A DNA stretch of 7,983 bases from Acidobacteriota bacterium (GTDB lineage: Bacteria > Acidobacteriota > Terriglobia > Terriglobales > Acidobacteriaceae), in NCBI GenBank assembly GCA_021778815.1, contig JAJYBW010000153.1:1-7983 (forward strand), read 5' to 3'. Shown piece by piece: positions 1 to 7,101 of this stretch. Position 1 is the first letter of the stretch; each line of letters starts with the position of its first letter. The notes beneath the pieces were generated by a model. That model worked only from the letters and a program-made list of their open reading frames with translations, was not told the DNA's origin and did not search any database. The position numbers and the translations under genes were made by a program.

Positions 1-93
1 CAAAGAACAGTTTCCGACAAAATCGATGATCGTATAACAGGAGAGCATGGACTGGGACCCGCCTCACAAGTGAAATATCAAATGTGGATGGAA

Positions 94-127
94 GCAAGGT
101 TGCAGGCAAATTTGCCTGCAACCTTGC
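94..127. repeat. Perfect 34-bp palindrome
   Basis: The sequence reads identically on both strands with no mismatch, with its centre between bases 110 and 111 at AAATTT. As RNA it would form a 14-bp GC-containing stem closed by a six-base AAATTT loop (or longer with a smaller loop). No run of T follows on either side, so it is not a textbook intrinsic terminator. It could be a U-tract-less bidirectional terminator, an mRNA 3'-end stabiliser, or a copy of a dispersed palindromic repeat. The structure is certain; the role is not known. Confidence 0.9.
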
Positions 128-351
128 CTGGCAGCAGTCGAAGTCGCCCGCGCGGGGCATAGGGCTTTGTACCGCAGGAGGAAAATCTGCATGCATTAAT
201 GCACAATCTTCAGTCCGGAGATCGAGACCACTTGTAACGCTGCCCGTGCAAACGCGCTGACTCCATCCCATCCTGCAAACGAAGGAATCTACAAATTTTA
301 ACGGAAGATCTCGCACCGAATCGCGCGCCCGTTCAAAGCGCATTTGGATCG

Positions 352-371
352 TGAGGGTACCTGAACCCTTA
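352..371 (-). terminator. Weak hairpin downstream of the GH2 gene
   Basis: AGGGT at 354-358 pairs with ACCCT at 365-369 around a six-base loop, starting about 50 bases past the GH2 stop codon. Read as plus-strand RNA the stem can lengthen to seven pairs, one of them G-U. There is no T-run after it in the minus direction, so a terminator role is only a possibility. Confidence 0.2.
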
Positions 372-420
372 TTGAGAAACCCGCAGGCAGAATTTTTCCA
401 TCCAACGTTTTGCGCACCAT

Positions 421-2976
421 TCAAGACCTTTGCATCACCGGCACCGAAGGCCTCGGTTCAACCGGCGCGGCTGTGATCGTCAATTTGGCCGGCATCAGCC
501 CCGGTCCTGGCCAACCGGCCGGCAGTGCTTCAATGTGAATCTGACCTGGACGTTTTGTGCTCTGGATGATCACCTGGGCAAGGCCGTTAAAGAGCGAACG
601 TTTGGGTGCTTTGTCGCTTTCCTGGCAGTTGGGATTGCCGTTCCCCACGCCGATCAACTGCCCAGGCCCAAAGACCTGGAATCTTATCCGGTTGCTCGCA
701 GTGGGGACGGGCCGCCCATCCTTGTCGAGAGCCTCCACTTTCAGAATAGCTACATCTTCGCCGTCTGCGTTGATCTCGGCACGATCCGCAGTCAACCGGA
801 TCGAAATAGGCGGACCAGTCGTTTCCCGCTTCTCGGTCAGAATGATGTTGCCGTGCTTCCACCCCCGCGCCTCGATCGCGCCCGGTTCAAATCTCACCTT
901 CCACTCCACATGGCCGAGGGATGGAACTTTCTGGCGTCCCAGGCTCTTGCCATTCACCATTAATTCGACCTCTTCTAGGTTGGAATAAACCCAGACCGGA
1001 ATCTCATCGCCTTCCCTGCCATGCCAGTTCCAGTGAGGGAACAGATGTAGGGATGGCTTCCTGCCCCACCACGCTTTGTAGTAATAGAAGTAGTCCTTCG
1101 GGAAACCGCACGTGTCCACGATACCGAACTGTGAACTGATAGAAGGCCAGCCGTATGGCGTCGGTTCACCGCGATAATCGAATCCCGTCCAGGCAAATCC
1201 GCCCGCCTCCCACTCGCGCGTGCCATAGAACTTCCACCATTCTTCCGGTGTCTGGCCCCAGGCCACAACGCCGTCATAGCAATTCACTTCGTTCCGCAGT
1301 GGATCGGTATTGTATACACCGCGCGTGCTGATGGCGCTGGATGTCTCTGACCCGTAGAGCGGACGTTTTGGGTACTTTTTATGGAACGCCTGGGGATACC
1401 TCTGCGTGTTGTAGTTGAATCCTATGATATCGAGCGGCTCAGACACGCCCTTTTCGTTATCACCATTCACAGCAGCGGAAACCACTCGCGTCGGGTCGAG
1501 TTCGTGGCAGAGATCTACCATACTGGCGGCGATCCTGGCCCCCTGTTCTGCCATCGGGCCTTGCAGCAGCCCTTCTTCATTTCCAATAGACCAAATGATA
1601 ATGGAGGGTGAGTTGCGATAGCGCTTGATCATGAGTTCGACCTGCCGCATGGCCGAAGGATTCGAGCTCATCTGGCGAGTCTCGCACATCATCATCAAGC
1701 CCATGCGGTCGCAGGCCTCCACCCACTCAGGTGTCGGCATGTTGTGGGAGGTGCGTACAGCGTTGCATCCCATCTCGCGCAGTACCCCGAGTCGGAAACA
1801 TTGCAACCGATCGGGGAGGGCCGCTCCCACACCGGCATGATCCTGATGGTTGCACGTGCCTTGAATCTTGAGCGGTTTCCCATTGAGCGAGAAGCCCTTC
1901 TCCGCGTCGAAAACAGCCGTGCGCACGCCGAACGTAACACCTTCCGCATCACACACACGGCCGTTAGCCAGGACAGCCACGATGGCGGAGTACAGGTTCG
2001 GCTCATCAACCGACCAGAAAGCCGGATTCGCAAGCTTCGCGGTCGTCCTGTGGGTCGAGGAAGCGTCCACAGGGATGGGCTGGATGGTTGATTCAGCGGT
2101 AGCAACAGTCGCGCCGCTGGCATTGAGGATCTTCCAGGCGACTCTGCAGTTCGCAGCCCGCCCACTCTCGTTCTGTACTATCGTCGTCAAATCCAATACT
2201 GCTGAGTTGCCGCTCACCGTGGGCCGGACGGTGCTCTCCCATTTCCCCAGGTGGATTGCGTCGGTCTTTGCAAGCCACACGTGCCTATAGATTCCAGCTC
2301 CCTCGTAAAACCAGCCATCACCGAAGCTAGCATCCACGCGGAGGACGATATAGTTGTTTGCGCCATAGGACAAGAAATCAGTCAGATCGAACCGGAAAGG
2401 TGCATACCCGTTATCGTTTTGGCCTATGAAGCAACCATTGACAAAGACCAGCACGTCTCGCATAGCACCGTCGAACTCTACCCAAATACGGCGTCCCCGA
2501 TCGCTGGCAGGAATCTCGAACTCGCGCCGGTACCAGCCGACGCTAGTCTCCGGATAGAGGCGGCCAAGCGGCTTGTAGCCGTGCGAGCGCAGCTGACTGT
2601 CTGCCATCCCTGAATCGTCATTCACGAATGGGAGATCTACAGCCCAGTCGTGCGGAAGATCCAGCGCGCACCAACCGGAATCGTCGAAACCAGCTTTTGC
2701 AAATTTGAAGTCTCCGGTCTTGGAAAAATCGCTCTGACCCTTTCCGAATCCCAAATCTTTTGAGGGATCGTTGCCATTGCCAAAGATGAACTTCCAGCCA
2801 AAGTCGAAGAGTAACTGTTCTCGCGGCGCAACGGCGAGAGCCGTCGCCGCAGAGTTTACAGGCATATCGCCCCCGAGGAGTGCAACGCTTCGAGCCCAAG
2901 CAGGGTTGGCAGCCAAGGAAGAGGCCGAGAGAATCAGTCCGGATGATAACAAGTCACGGCGCGTGATGTAGGTCAT
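421..2976 (-). CDS. Tat-exported GH2 beta-galactosidase-type glycoside hydrolase
   Basis: This 851-residue protein is predicted to hydrolyse terminal beta-linked sugars, most likely beta-D-galactosides, outside the cytoplasm with retention of configuration. A Tat signal (TRRDLL at residues 5-10, hydrophobic stretch, probable cleavage after AWA at 28) is followed by a GH2 jelly-roll domain (about 50-240, with the VFVNGCFIGQNDNGY region), an Ig-like domain (about 245-355) and the TIM barrel (about 355-640). Visible barrel motifs are NAVRTSHN (R408, H411), WSIGNEEG with acid/base E467, and YGSET with nucleophile E544. A DUF4982-like domain (about 645-705) and a GH2 C-terminal Ig-like domain (about 740-840) complete the usual architecture of exported GH2 enzymes. 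The ATG start is preceded by GAGG five bases upstream. The gene lies 16 bp after the gene remnant and probably shares its promoter. GH2 also contains beta-glucuronidases and beta-mannosidases, so the family is secure but the exact sugar is inferred. Confidence 0.93.
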   Translation of the reverse strand: MTYITRRDLLSSGLILSASSLAANPAWARSVALLGGDMPVNSAATALAVAPREQLLFDFGWKFIFGNGNDPSKDLGFGKGQSDFSKTGDFKFAKAGFDDSGWCALDLPHDWAVDLPFVNDDSGMADSQLRSHGYKPLGRLYPETSVGWYRREFEIPASDRGRRIWVEFDGAMRDVLVFVNGCFIGQNDNGYAPFRFDLTDFLSYGANNYIVLRVDASFGDGWFYEGAGIYRHVWLAKTDAIHLGKWESTVRPTVSGNSAVLDLTTIVQNESGRAANCRVAWKILNASGATVATAESTIQPIPVDASSTHRTTAKLANPAFWSVDEPNLYSAIVAVLANGRVCDAEGVTFGVRTAVFDAEKGFSLNGKPLKIQGTCNHQDHAGVGAALPDRLQCFRLGVLREMGCNAVRTSHNMPTPEWVEACDRMGLMMMCETRQMSSNPSAMRQVELMIKRYRNSPSIIIWSIGNEEGLLQGPMAEQGARIAASMVDLCHELDPTRVVSAAVNGDNEKGVSEPLDIIGFNYNTQRYPQAFHKKYPKRPLYGSETSSAISTRGVYNTDPLRNEVNCYDGVVAWGQTPEEWWKFYGTREWEAGGFAWTGFDYRGEPTPYGWPSISSQFGIVDTCGFPKDYFYYYKAWWGRKPSLHLFPHWNWHGREGDEIPVWVYSNLEEVELMVNGKSLGRQKVPSLGHVEWKVRFEPGAIEARGWKHGNIILTEKRETTGPPISIRLTADRAEINADGEDVAILKVEALDKDGRPVPTASNRIRFQVFGPGQLIGVGNGNPNCQESDKAPKRSLFNGLAQVIIQSTKRPGQIHIEALPAGWPGPGLMPAKLTITAAPVEPRPSVPVMQRS

Positions 2977-2992
2977 AAGAGCCTCAATGGTG

Positions 2993-3415
2993 TCAGGAGT
3001 TAGCGGGCACGATAAAGAACGTGCGGATCAAAGTGGACCAGTTGAGTCCAGGGGCGGGCAATGTTTTCACGCCAGGGTCACTCTGAGCGCCACGGCATAA
3101 TCTACCTCTGGTCGATACCGCTTCGCAAGCTCCACCCGCCGATCCGCCCCGAACGGGTAGTGCGGGAGGTTTACCCCACGCGGTTGGCATCCATGTCGCG
3201 TTGTCTAGCATTGCCTGGACTATTTTGCCGCCGTCCAGCGCGTAGGATAGTCTCTTCTCCGGCGGTAAGGCGCAGAAGAGGGCGTAGTCTTCGATGTACT
3301 GATCGAATCCGCTCGGAAATTCTAATGCATCACTTTGTACGAGCCGTCCAAAGGTCGGTATGGCGTTCGATGCGGCCGGAATCGCCAGAATCTTGCAGAA
3401 ATCTCGTCGATGCAC
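2993..3415 (-). pseudogene. Frameshifted or internally deleted remnant of a Tat-exported protein
   Basis: The open frame gives 140 residues from a GTG start, with AGGAG (plus-strand 3422-3426) six bases upstream. The N-terminus is a Tat signal (HRRDFCK, then an Ala-rich stretch). Up to about residue 80 (...NATWMPTAWG) the sequence looks like normal protein. After that the open frame becomes Gly/Arg/Ser-rich and unconvincing. The +1 frame instead gives a natural-looking tail containing RVELAKRYRPEVDYAVALRV, ending at TGA (3067-3069). I infer a one-base frameshift, or an internal deletion joining the head and tail of a larger gene, somewhere around 3135-3180. I do not recognise the family with confidence. 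The Trp/Pro-rich region after the signal loosely recalls the N-terminus of some exported GH29-type fucosidases, at low confidence. It is the first gene of the transcript that continues into the GH2 gene, so its leader and promoter may still matter even if the product is dead. Confidence 0.6.
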
Positions 3416-3479
3416 AATCGACTCCTGTAAATCCGCGAAGTGGCGGCGTTCCCGCGGCTTTGACTCCCAACGAGTGCTG

Positions 3480-3509
3480 ATGATAACAATTGATGTTTGG
3501 CGATGTCAA
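3480..3509 (-). promoter_or_regulatory. Candidate sigma-70-type promoter for the remnant-GH2 operon
   Basis: On the minus strand, TTGACA (plus-strand 3504-3509, perfect consensus) is followed after 18 bases by TATCAT (3480-3485, five of six matches to TATAAT). Transcription would start near 3473, giving a leader of roughly 58 bases before the GTG at 3415. The match is strong, but sigma-factor usage in this organism is unknown. Confidence 0.5.
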
Positions 3510-3518
3510 CGATACAGT
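3490..3518 (+). promoter_or_regulatory. Candidate promoter for the GH95-like gene
   Basis: TTGATG (3490-3495) and TACAGT (3513-3518) are 17 bases apart, each matching four of six consensus bases. They interlock with the opposite-strand promoter. The start point would be near 3525, about 150 bases before the ATG at 3677. The match is only moderate. Confidence 0.35.
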
Positions 3519-3521
3519 TAT

Positions 3522-3536
3522 CGCTTTCTTAAAGCG
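3522..3536. promoter_or_regulatory. Operator-like or leader inverted repeat
   Basis: CGCTTT (3522-3527) and AAAGCG (3531-3536) form a perfect six-base inverted repeat around CTT, at the expected start point of the rightward promoter. A second pair, GATAAC (3482-3487) and GTTATC (3517-3522), brackets both promoters. Either could bind a sugar-responsive repressor or activator; the first could also fold in the 5' leader. No regulator gene is present in the window to connect to them. Confidence 0.3.
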
Positions 3537-3649
3537 CGAGTCCATAGCAGCAGCACCTTTTTTGGGGAGCCGTCCACGGCTGTGATGCTCGAGATTGTTC
3601 CTCGCTAGAGAAGAACGCGTTGCCAAGCTAGAGACTCTTTTGATGCCGA

Positions 3650-3673
3650 AAGGAGGCAGGCTTCGCAAAGGAG
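3650..3673 (+). promoter_or_regulatory. Two tandem Shine-Dalgarno-like sites before the GH95-like start
   Basis: A strong AAAGGAGG-type site starts near 3650 but lies about 20 bases from the ATG, too far for normal use. A second AAGGAG (3668-3673) sits only three bases from the ATG at 3677. The start is supported by the second site and by the Tat signal that begins immediately after it. Confidence 0.45.
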
Positions 3674-3676
3674 AAC

Positions 3677-6304
3677 ATGAAAACTTCACGAAGGGAATTT
3701 TTTCAGACGTCTACGGTAGCCGCTGGATTCGCGGTCTTGCACGGCCGCGCGATGCTTGGAGAGGGATTACATAGTGAGACTGCCTCCGCAGCGGGCAACA
3801 AACCGTCGCCAACACCGGCCGCCGAAAATCTAGATCCATTGCGGATCGCTAAGCGCCATGCGTTTGTGAAAGATTCGCCCACGCCTAACTTTTTTGAAGG
3901 CATGCTGCTAGGCAACGGCGACCTCGGACTCTGCGTCACGGTCCGTCCTGACGGGCTAGGCTTGCATATTGGGAAAAACGATTGCTGGGACATCCGAGTA
4001 AGCGAGGACAACCGCCGCAACCTGATGACGGAGAGTGAACTGTTGCAGCTCTGGCGGTTGTCTTCAGACCAAGCGAAGCGCCTGGGCAATCCAAAAATGA
4101 TCGACCTTCAGTCGGAAATCCCTATCTTTCGCGACTATGCAAACATGGCCGAGGCTACCTATCGGAAGCGTTGGCCACACCCTTGGCCGTGTGGGAGCGT
4201 ATGGATCCATTGGGACCCGCGTTTTGTGCGCGTCAAGCAGCAATCTTTAGATCCGTCGAACGGCCTTCTGACGATTGACTTGCTGCTCGGCGACAGTCGC
4301 CGGACACCGGCTGCCGCCATCGACGTAGCTTCTTTCAAGGAACCGGAAAGGGAGTTGCGGGTTCTTTGCTTCGTCGATTGGAACTCGGGCCTGGTGTCGG
4401 TGACCGCAAAGGACCCTGTCCCGTTCTCGTCGGTAGCTTATTATCCAAACTACGATAAAAAGGACGTAATGCCCGCGCCGGAAGTGACCTGTCAAACGGG
4501 AAGTGGCTTCGGCGAGTTTTTTTGCACCCAGCGCCTTCCCTCCACGCCGCCCACGGCGGAGGTCCCCGATCCGCCTCCATCGACCAATGATCGCAATTTC
4601 TCTTTGTATGGCAGGCTTGCCGGGGCATGGACGGTTCCACAGCCGAATCCAATCTCGATGCGCGGTCCATGGCTGGAACGCGACGTGCCCCACGCGTGGC
4701 TTGAAAGTTCGCGGCCACAATCTTTCCGGCTCGATGTGATGGTGATGACTCCGCAGGACCATGCGGATAACACCACTCGTATTCGCGACGAAGTTCAACG
4801 TATGTCGGCTATTTCGGCCTCCGGAATTCACCAGCAATCAGCCGCCCGCTGGGAGGAATTCTGGTCGAAATCCGCGGTGGAACTGAACGACCCAGACCTT
4901 GAAAAAATCTGGTACCACAACCAATATTTCCTGGCCTGCTGCTTGCGCCAAGGCAAGGTGGCACCGGGCCAGGCCGGAAACTGGATTACCCCGAATGTGG
5001 GCAGCTCATGGCATGGGGACTATCATTTCGACTACAACGTTGAGCAGGTGTACTGGGGAGTTTTTTCCAGCAATCACGCCGATCAGCATTACCCCTATAT
5101 TGACCTGGTTGAACACCTTTTGCCTGCGGCGGAAGCGCGCGCGAAAGAAAAATTCGGGCTCCCCGGCGCCAACTTCCCACTCTCTGCCTATCCCGTTCCC
5201 AACACCGCCAATGCGGATCCATCCGTCCCTTGGTTCTTCCTGATTTGCGATACCCCCTGGGCCGTTCAGAGTCTTTGGTGGCATTACCGTTACACCATGG
5301 ACGAGAATGTCCTGCGACGCGTCTATCCGGCGCTGCGAGCAGCCGCGCAATTTATCGCAGCGTACGCAAAAAAAGGCGACGATGGAAAGTACCATATCGT
5401 ACCCACGGTCGCACCCGAAAATTTTGGCCTTACCGCGGACTTCTGGCTCAACAGGGATTGCATTGTGGACTTGGCGCTCTCAGAATTTCTGTTCGATGCC
5501 GTTGTTGAAGGGTCAAAGGTCCTCGACATCGACGCAGAAGAGCGGGAGCGGTGGGCGGAGGTGCGTTCGAACCTGATTTCGTATCCGCAGGCGCGAGGGC
5601 CGTTTGGCCAGGTATGGGTAGACGTGGACAATGGTCCCACGGAGTGGATTTTCAATACCCCAAACACGGGAGTGCCAGTGTTTCCTGGCGAGCAGGTTGG
5701 AATTGGGTTACGGCCCGAGTCCCTGGAGATCGCCCGCCGCACGGTTGAAACAATCCGCTTGGAGGGAGGAAATGACCTGGTATTTCAACCTTTGATGCGC
5801 GCCAGGCTGGGAATTCTGGATTTGGATTGGTTCAAAAGCGAAGTCCGATATTGTCTGCTGCCGAATGGGATTGCGAATGACCGCGCTCGCCAAGCGGGCG
5901 GCCGCTATAGCGACCAAACCGATTTCGACTTCATGATGCGGATGGCTGTTTGGGTGGAGAATTTTTCCCTCCCTGCAGTGATTAACGAGTGCATGCTGCA
6001 AAGTTACGATGGCACCATTCGGCTTTTTCCAAACAGCCACGGATTAGGGCCGGCGCGATTTCAAAATCTCCGCGCGGTCGGGGCGTTTCTGGTGAGCGCG
6101 TCGTGGAATGGAAAGACTGTCTCGCCCATCGTCCTGTTGAGCGAAAAGGGAACAACGGCGCGCATTTCAGGTCCGTGGGGGGATGCCAGGCTCCGGATCA
6201 CGCGCCTCAAAGATGGAACCGAGGTCAAGAGTCAGATAGAGGCAGGGAATATCGCGATCTTTGAGACCCAGCCGCAGGAGCGTTACCGGATTGAGCAAGC
6301 CTGA
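3677..6304 (+). CDS. Tat-exported GH95-like (alpha/alpha)6-barrel glycosidase
   Basis: This 875-residue exported protein is related to the GH95 alpha-L-fucosidase/alpha-L-galactosidase family or a neighbouring uncharacterised group. The N-terminus is a Tat signal (SRREFF at 4-9, possible cleavage near ASA at 36-38). A beta-sandwich N-terminal domain carries LLGNGDLG (77-84) and IGKNDCWD (98-105), resembling GH95 or DUF5703-type N-domains. The catalytic helical barrel follows, with SSWHGDYHFDYNVEQVYW (443-460), which corresponds to the GH95 asparagine-bearing motif, and VAPENFG (578-584), whose E581 matches the GH95 general acid. The segment ENFSLP...ECMLQSYDG (from 761) matches the GH95 region before the C-terminal beta-domain. 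The catalytic aspartate expected just ahead of NF is not seen: the residues are W759-V760-E761. Length is slightly above the usual 750-820. The substrate could therefore differ from fucose. Divergent from the GH2 operon and convergent with the SDR gene. Confidence 0.8.
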   Translation: MKTSRREFFQTSTVAAGFAVLHGRAMLGEGLHSETASAAGNKPSPTPAAENLDPLRIAKRHAFVKDSPTPNFFEGMLLGNGDLGLCVTVRPDGLGLHIGKNDCWDIRVSEDNRRNLMTESELLQLWRLSSDQAKRLGNPKMIDLQSEIPIFRDYANMAEATYRKRWPHPWPCGSVWIHWDPRFVRVKQQSLDPSNGLLTIDLLLGDSRRTPAAAIDVASFKEPERELRVLCFVDWNSGLVSVTAKDPVPFSSVAYYPNYDKKDVMPAPEVTCQTGSGFGEFFCTQRLPSTPPTAEVPDPPPSTNDRNFSLYGRLAGAWTVPQPNPISMRGPWLERDVPHAWLESSRPQSFRLDVMVMTPQDHADNTTRIRDEVQRMSAISASGIHQQSAARWEEFWSKSAVELNDPDLEKIWYHNQYFLACCLRQGKVAPGQAGNWITPNVGSSWHGDYHFDYNVEQVYWGVFSSNHADQHYPYIDLVEHLLPAAEARAKEKFGLPGANFPLSAYPVPNTANADPSVPWFFLICDTPWAVQSLWWHYRYTMDENVLRRVYPALRAAAQFIAAYAKKGDDGKYHIVPTVAPENFGLTADFWLNRDCIVDLALSEFLFDAVVEGSKVLDIDAEERERWAEVRSNLISYPQARGPFGQVWVDVDNGPTEWIFNTPNTGVPVFPGEQVGIGLRPESLEIARRTVETIRLEGGNDLVFQPLMRARLGILDLDWFKSEVRYCLLPNGIANDRARQAGGRYSDQTDFDFMMRMAVWVENFSLPAVINECMLQSYDGTIRLFPNSHGLGPARFQNLRAVGAFLVSASWNGKTVSPIVLLSEKGTTARISGPWGDARLRITRLKDGTEVKSQIEAGNIAIFETQPQERYRIEQA

Positions 6305-6347
6305 AGGCCTAGACTTCTCGGATCTAGTTTCCGATCCGGCTCGCCTT
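6304..6347. terminator. Nested hairpin in the convergent gap
   Basis: CGGATC (6319-6324) pairs with GATCCG (6333-6338) around an eight-base loop. Outside it, AAGGC (6304-6308) can pair with GCCTT (6343-6347). It sits in the 41-bp gap between the two convergent stop codons and overlaps both gene ends, as a shared bidirectional terminator would. There is no T-tract on either side, so efficiency is doubtful. Confidence 0.35.
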
Positions 6348-7101
6348 ACGCCAGCGTATCGGCCCCATTTACCGCAAACTTTTGGCCGGTGATGAAGCTC
6401 GCAGCATCGCCCGCCAGAAACGCGACAACACTGGCCACATCATCCGGAGTTCCCATGCGTTGCATCGGGACCCTTGCGATGTAGGCATCGATGTCCTCCT
6501 GAGATGAGTCAATGTGACGTTCCGTCGGAATCCAACCCGGAGCGACGAGATTGACTGTAATCCCCGTCGAAGCCAGTTCGAGTGCCCAGGAACGCGTGAG
6601 CCCAAGCTGAGCCGCCTTTGCAGAAACATAGTTGGCGAACTTCGCGTTACCAATGTCGACAACTTCGCTGCCGATGTTGATGATTCTCCCAAACCCCCGC
6701 CGTTTCATTCCAGGCAAGACCTCTTTGACCAGCAGCAGGGGGGACTTGACGAAAAACTCGAGCTGATCGAGATAGGCAGGCCATGTCTGTTCCTCGATGC
6801 GCAAGAACGGTTGCGGGCCGGTGGCGTTGAGGACCAAGACGTCGATGTTTCCCAAGGTCTCCACGACTTCGTGAACAAGGCGAGCAACTTCACTTTCGGC
6901 GCGCACGTCGGCCTGGAAGGGATGGGCATTGCCGCCGGCCTCGCGAATACCTTGGCAGACGCGTTCCGCGGCAGCTTTGTTTTCAAAGTAGTTCACTGCT
7001 ACGTTGAGGCCGATTGCCCCCAGTTTGAAAGCGATGGCCGCTCCCAGTCCGCGCGAAGCGCCGGTGACCAGAGCTGTGCGATTTGTCGTTTCGCTTTTCA
7101 T
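6346..7101 (-). CDS. Short-chain dehydrogenase/reductase (SDR)
   Basis: A 251-residue classical SDR, the usual length for the family, with no signal peptide, so cytoplasmic. It should catalyse NAD(P)(H)-dependent oxidation or reduction of an alcohol/carbonyl pair. The Rossmann motif TGASRGLG is at 13-20. The NNAG-equivalent reads LNATG (N92). The catalytic set is S145 (NIGSEV), Y158 and K162 (YVSAK), followed by the VAPGW motif (186-190) and the typical C-terminal SFITGQ...VNGADTLA. Arg17 after the glycine-rich turn favours NADPH, though this is only suggestive. The ATG overlaps the stop of the upstream glycoside-hydrolase-like gene (ATGA, 7098-7101), with GGGGAG three bases before the ATG, so translation is probably coupled. 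The position suggests oxidation or reduction of a sugar released by the locus enzymes. A 3-oxoacyl-ACP reductase-like role cannot be excluded from sequence alone. Confidence 0.92.
   Translation of the reverse strand: MKSETTNRTALVTGASRGLGAAIAFKLGAIGLNVAVNYFENKAAAERVCQGIREAGGNAHPFQADVRAESEVARLVHEVVETLGNIDVLVLNATGPQPFLRIEEQTWPAYLDQLEFFVKSPLLLVKEVLPGMKRRGFGRIINIGSEVVDIGNAKFANYVSAKAAQLGLTRSWALELASTGITVNLVAPGWIPTERHIDSSQEDIDAYIARVPMQRMGTPDDVASVVAFLAGDAASFITGQKFAVNGADTLA

Larger units (their letters stand above)
1..420. other. Gene-poor flank left of the GH2 gene
   Basis: No convincing complete gene is visible on either strand. Two plus-strand frames enter open from the left edge: one stops at TAA 35-37, the other at TAG 160-162. 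Either could be the 3' end of a gene outside the window. The second runs straight through the perfect palindrome at 94-127, which argues against it. The shorter one (ending ...TKSMIV) would place the palindrome about 57 bases after its stop, a sensible terminator position. From about 163 to 420 there are only a 12-bp palindrome (192-203) and a weak hairpin (352-371). This stretch is the 3' side of the leftward GH2 gene. Confidence 0.5.

Noticed and set aside
298..420. Minus-strand 40-codon frame beginning ATG immediately after the GH2 stop
   Set aside because: Tight spacing is suggestive, but there is no good ribosome site and the composition is unconvincing.
1695..2290. Several overlapping open frames on both strands within the GH2 gene
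   Set aside because: They lie inside a continuous 851-residue GH2 protein with intact catalytic residues and have Arg/Ser/Pro-rich, non-protein-like composition.
3568..3581. AGCCGT/ACGGCT inverted repeat as a terminator
   Set aside because: The loop is only two bases (four after fraying) and the T-run lies before, not after, the stem on the plus strand; it is also within a promoter-proximal leader.
4247..4837. Minus-strand frame of 196 residues inside the GH95-like gene
   Set aside because: Antisense to a continuous exported glycosidase; Arg-rich composition with no recognisable motif.
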